From assembly GCA_965153355.1 (NCBI GenBank), contig OZ231126.1, positions 65,348,001 to 65,412,000 of the forward strand: DNA of 64,000 bases, in the 5' to 3' direction. A program made the translations under genes and the position numbers. Shown here one piece after another: positions 59,970 through 64,000 of this stretch. Numbering within the stretch: the stretch's first letter is position 1; each line of letters begins with the position of its first letter. Source of the stretch: Flaccisagitta enflata (lineage: Eukaryota > Chaetognatha > Sagittoidea > Aphragmophora). Under the pieces are notes generated by a model that was not told the origin of the DNA, searched no databases, and saw only the letters and a list, made by a program, of their open reading frames with translations.

Positions 59970-60612
59970 AGCTTGTACCGAAATGACAATAAACAATAAA
60001 ATCAGAACTCCACAAGTAGTTCTTATTGTGGGGCTGTCATGGGCTTCCAATGACATCACTTTTGGTCTGAAAAAATTGCATCTTGCTGTCCGCGCCTTAC
60101 CTTGAATTTTCCTTCAGCCTATGGGAAACAAAAAATTTCAAAGTGCTTAAATCTCTGTTTTGACTGCAGATTTGAAATCTGCAGAAAAAACTGTTAATTG
60201 AAAGTGCTTTCCTTTTTTCAATATTCCAACTAGAAGGTGCTCAAAATAAGTGTCAAAGTTTGCAAAACTTACCTTTCTCTTTTATTTATATGTAAAATCG
60301 CCAAACTTACCTTTTTTTTATATCTTTAAGATGAATTTTGACTATGATCCCGAAGGAATATTGAAAAAAGGAAAGCACTTTCAATTAACAGTTTTTTCTG
60401 CAGATTTCAAATCTGCAGTCAAAACAGAGATTTAAGCACTTTGAAATTTTTGGTTTCCCATAGGCTGAAGGAAAATTCAAGATAAGGCGCGGACAGCAAG
60501 ATGCAAATTTTTCAGACCAAAATTGATGCCATTAGAAGCCCAAGACAGCCCCACAACAAGAACTACTTGTAGAATTCTGATTTTATTGCTTTTAGTCATT
60601 TAGGTACAAGCT
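59970..60612. mobile_element. Foldback element with near-perfect long arms, about 0.64 kb
   Basis: AGCTTGTACC opens both arms. The arms (about 59970-60230 and 60345-60612) are close reverse complements through GTGGGGCTGTCxTGGGCTTC, CGCGCCTTA, TTCCTTCAGCCTATGGGAAA and TGCAGATTTxAAATCTGCAG. The last block is itself a short palindrome. The high arm identity suggests recent origin or arm conversion. It is non-coding. Confidence 0.85.
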
Positions 60613-61705
60613 AGTATATATGTATGAAATCGATAAGGCCGAAAAAGTTGATCTGTCTATTCGTCCGTCCGTCCATCCATCCGTCCGTCCGTCTGAGCCT
60701 TGAGGTTTCGGACGAATGCCACTATGGGCTGAAATGTGCGCTAGGTGGCTCATTGGGGATTAACATTATATCTCTTCCATTTTATTTTCCCTTATGAAAT
60801 ATACAGTACAGGGTGAACAACCTTTTTCTGCATAATTTCAGATGTTATGAAACTATTTATACCCAATATTGAATCATTGCTACCGGATAAAAAGCTTTAT
60901 GAGCTTATAATACAAAAGCAGAGAAATTTAAGAAAATCAAGAGAAAATACTGCTAAATTCTCTTACATTTAATATTTAAATTGTTTAGAGTTTTGACCAA
61001 ATCAATGAAATTTTTGTCTTTGTTCAATAAGATTCCTTAAAAAGGTGCTAAAAAAAAAAACACTTTTTTGCTCATTTAGCTTATTCTGCTCATTTTTCTT
61101 CCAATCAAATATAGATTTTTATTTTTATCCATATTATTAGTTGTCCATTTTAGGCCAAAAAAATCGCAATTAGTACGGAGCTGTACGCCCTGAGCCATAG
61201 CATTCTCAATTCAGGACACCTTAAGCTACATTTTGGCATAGGTTTCATTTTGTGCGTCCTTGTGCGATTTTTTTGGTCATGGGGTAAAAAAATCATGAAA
61301 ATTAGATCAGATATTTGAAAATAATAAGGTAATTCATCTGTTCTAGATATGTGAAAAATGAGTTTTTTTTTAACTTTTCTAGCCATTGAGACATCAATGA
61401 AGGAGTCTAATCCAAAAATGGAGATTTCATAACCTTTTTTTCATTCTCAACAGATAATCTAAAAATTTATTGATTTTTGTTGAAATTTTGCAATTTTTGT
61501 GAGAAAAAAAAAAGCTTTATAAGCTGCCATATGGACTGGTAATGTACGCTCATATGTTACTTTGACTATTCTATATAGTTCCAGCCATATAACAGAGATA
61601 AAAATTTTCACCCAGATACCCAAGGCGCCACCTCGCCCAATCCATAGCCTACAGTGGAATGGTTGCGTGTGAACTAATTAGCCGATCAGCTAGACGGTTG
61701 CTTCC
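60613..61705. other. AT-rich unassigned sequence
   Basis: A GTCCGTCCGTCCATCC tract lies at about 60663-60695 without a hairpin. CAGGGTGAACAACC after a TA at about 60805 looks like a mariner-type end, but no inverted partner was found. No gene is seen. Confidence 0.4.
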
Positions 61706-61708
61706 TAT

Positions 61709-62239
<531 letters not shown>

Positions 62240-62377
62240 GGCCTTCGCACCATGAATTGTATAGAATCCATTGACCATACCACGTGAAGGGGTTATCGGG
62301 GAGTTTCAAGCCAAAGAAGAAGAAAAGAAAAAAGATCTGGCACTAAAGCGTTTTGCTTCTAACGGGCGTTTACATCA

Positions 62378-62660
62378 GTTTAGTTTAGTTTAGTTTAGTT
62401 ATGTTTAGCCTTAGGAAGACTCAATGAGTCTCATTAAAAAGGCCATCGTAATCTTAAGAAAATAAAACTTTGAATCCCACGGCATGCACACCAAAAAAGA
62501 AAAGAAAAAAAAAGGCTAAACAAGTAAGTATATGCTCTTTGATAATATCGTAATTGTTTCTTTTGTAAAGGAAAGAAAAAAAAAACTATTAAATATTGCA
62601 TAATAGTTAAAAACTAATTGTTACGGGACAGTGGTAAAAACTAGTTATAAAGTGGTAAAA
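62378..62660 (-). other. 3' untranslated tail of the LINE remnant
   Basis: On the minus strand, after the last stop, AT-rich sequence leads to an AACTAAACTAAACTAAACT repeat tail (about 62378-62400). CR1/L2-type elements usually end in such short tandem repeats, so this is probably the true 3' end. Confidence 0.6.
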
Positions 62661-62661
62661 A

Positions 62662-63278
62662 CTAAATATTGCGTGGTAGTTCATCAAAAGCATTCTTGAA
62701 GGCATTGAGTGAGCTTGATTGTCGCATTTCAGATGGGAGACTGTTCCATATTTGGGGTCCTCTTACACAAAAGAAGTTTTTCTAAGGTCTAGTCTTGCAC
62801 GAGGAACTCTCACTGGCATATATGATTGCTGTTGACGCGTGATGTGTCTCTCAGGGTTGTCAGTTGTAAACATGGTGGTGAAGTCAATGTCCCAATTACC
62901 ATGCAGATATTTAAACATTTCTATTGCATCTCCTCTAATTCGTCGCTCCTCTCATGTTGTCAGTTGAAGCTGATGTAGCCTCTCTGGATAGGAGCCATGT
63001 ACATCACTTATGCGCCGGGTGGCTCTATGCTGAATAGATTCAAGTACATTTATATCTTTGGCAAGCCATGGGGACCATGCAGATACAGCATATTCTAGAT
63101 TAGGTCGAACAAACACTTTGTATATTTGCAGCATGACATCCCGAGTGTAGCATGAAAATGATCTATTTATCCTACCAAGAACTTGGTTTGCTTTTTTAGC
63201 TGCAATGGCACATTGCAAACCTGGTTTACATGAATCATCAATAAAAATACCAAGATCTCTTTGATCAGAAGTGGTCAG
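62662..63278 (-). pseudogene. LINE reverse transcriptase C-terminal fragment (CR1/L2-like)
   Basis: The frame reads LTTSDQRDLGIFIDDSCKPG and AAKKANQVLGRINRSF, then VFVRPNLEYAVSAWSPW and ESIQHRATRRI. This is the region after the polymerase active site that is typical of CR1/L2-type non-LTR reverse transcriptases. A TGA near 62952 interrupts it. Beyond that EERRIRGDAIEMFKYLHG and RARLDLRKTSF continue in frame. A one-base shift near 62765-62775 is needed to read RGPQIWNSLPSEMRQSSSLN and DELPRNI up to the stop at 62662-62664. Upstream the frame closes at TAG (63279-63281), and no polymerase core or endonuclease is present. It is a dead, 5'-truncated copy. Confidence 0.88.
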
Positions 63279-63289
63279 CTATATCAGCT

Positions 63290-63885
63290 GTCAGTTGGCA
63301 CAACTAGAAATCGCGCTCACTTAGTTGAATGTGACTTTCCAGGGTTTGTCAGTAAGAATTGCTATTGGACGAATGCAGCTTGGATACAATTTGGATCAGG
63401 TGGAGGATGTTTGATAACAGTTTAACACAACCACAACAAGAAAGGAAAGGCAAACACTGTCACACAAACACAGATGCCAAATTGAATGCTAAAATTGGGT
63501 TGAAGAATTTTGGTCACTTTATGTCATTTCTTTTTATTTCTAATGTTGGCAATTAAAGACATCTGCAATAATTCATGATCATTTCTATAAAATGTAAAAA
63601 GCTTGATCAAAACAAAGCTGTATCAAATCATACCAGCTAACCTAAGATTATAAAGATTGCTTTTATATGTTTCCATAGATATGATAAAGGCTAATTAGCA
63701 CAGCTGAAAACAAGAATGCTTCAGTTTCCTGTTTTCCTTTAAATCAAAGTTTTCTTTTTCGGTTTAAATTTTTTCATTACTTAGTCTGAACGCTGTAAAA
63801 CCTATTTCAAATGATCTGAGGCAATCTGCAATGCAATGCGCCCAAAACAGATTAAATTTGTTAGTTCCTTGACTCCTGTCATTCC
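63290..63885. other. Unassigned sequence
   Basis: No gene or repeat recognised. The short frame at 63359-63556 has no protein-like support. Confidence 0.4.
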
Positions 63886-63889
63886 AGGG

Positions 63890-64000
63890 TGGTGATGTGG
63901 AAGCGCCAAATTTTTGAACCGCTTCCGCTTCCGCTTCCATTTCAAAATATTTTTTCACTTCCGCTTCCGCTTCCGCTTCCATTTAAAAATTTTTTTTTGC
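63890..64000. mobile_element. Possible hAT-like element end, cut by the window edge
   Basis: CAGGGTGGTGATGTGGAAGC is followed by two clusters of CTTCCG hexamers separated by AAAATATTTTTTCA. A CAGGG start with repeated subterminal motifs fits an hAT-type end. The other end is outside the window, so this is tentative. Confidence 0.35.

Noticed and set aside
60803-61650. mariner-like element starting at CAGGGTGAACAACC
   Set aside because: A TA-CAGGGTG start is present but no inverted partner was found downstream within the window.

Overview
This window looks like gene-poor intergenic DNA from a eukaryote, most likely an invertebrate animal. The evidence is a decayed LINE of the CR1/L2 type, several kinds of short cut-and-paste DNA elements (hAT-like with 8-bp target duplications, mariner-like and pogo/Tigger-like with TA duplications), and very long dinucleotide, trinucleotide and tetranucleotide tracts. 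I found no intact protein-coding gene, tRNA or rRNA. Nearly every long open frame runs through a simple repeat and is spurious. The species cannot be told from the sequence.

Layout. 1-5 kb: a pogo-like MITE split by a dispersed hairpin-ended element, plus a 0.66-kb foldback element. 5-18.5 kb: microsatellites (GA, AAAG/AAAC/AATG/AATC, CA, GACA), many hairpin-ended elements, two nested MITEs (15.7-16.6 kb) and an 11-bp-duplication element (14.6-15.2 kb). 18.5-24.9 kb: a 1.3-kb TTACATAC array, a hairpin-element cluster carrying a mariner-like MITE, and a 1.5-kb array of 21-bp units. 25.1-32.7 kb: a nested repeat complex in which an older repeat (a second copy lies at 6.5-7.4 kb) is split by a 6.7-kb foldback element, which is itself split by a 2.3-kb palindromic element and a 0.9-kb element. 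32.7-45 kb: a TTG array, an hAT-like element with a perfect 8-bp duplication, four head-to-tail copies of a structured 0.5-0.65-kb family, and foldbacks. 45-62 kb: long TC/GA/TTTC tracts, more hairpin elements, pogo MITEs and foldbacks. 62-63.3 kb: the LINE remnant. The last bases may begin another element.

The main result is a dispersed family with about two dozen copies or fragments, here called hairpin-ended (HE) elements. In element orientation they start near CAAGGCC and carry a decamer such as AGTCGCGGAC soon after. A GGGTGGGCAGGGGC-like block, a variable body and a GGAC/CGAC tract follow. They end in a terminal hairpin such as AGTCGCGTGCACGCGACT plus a run of A. The hairpin arms change between subfamilies in a compensatory way. 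In most copies with both ends, the 5' decamer is the reverse complement, exact or nearly so, of that copy's own 3' hairpin arm. Two copies sit inside other repeats whose uninterrupted versions are in this window, which places their ends at A-runs without a conventional long target duplication. I cannot assign this family to a known transposon class from sequence alone.
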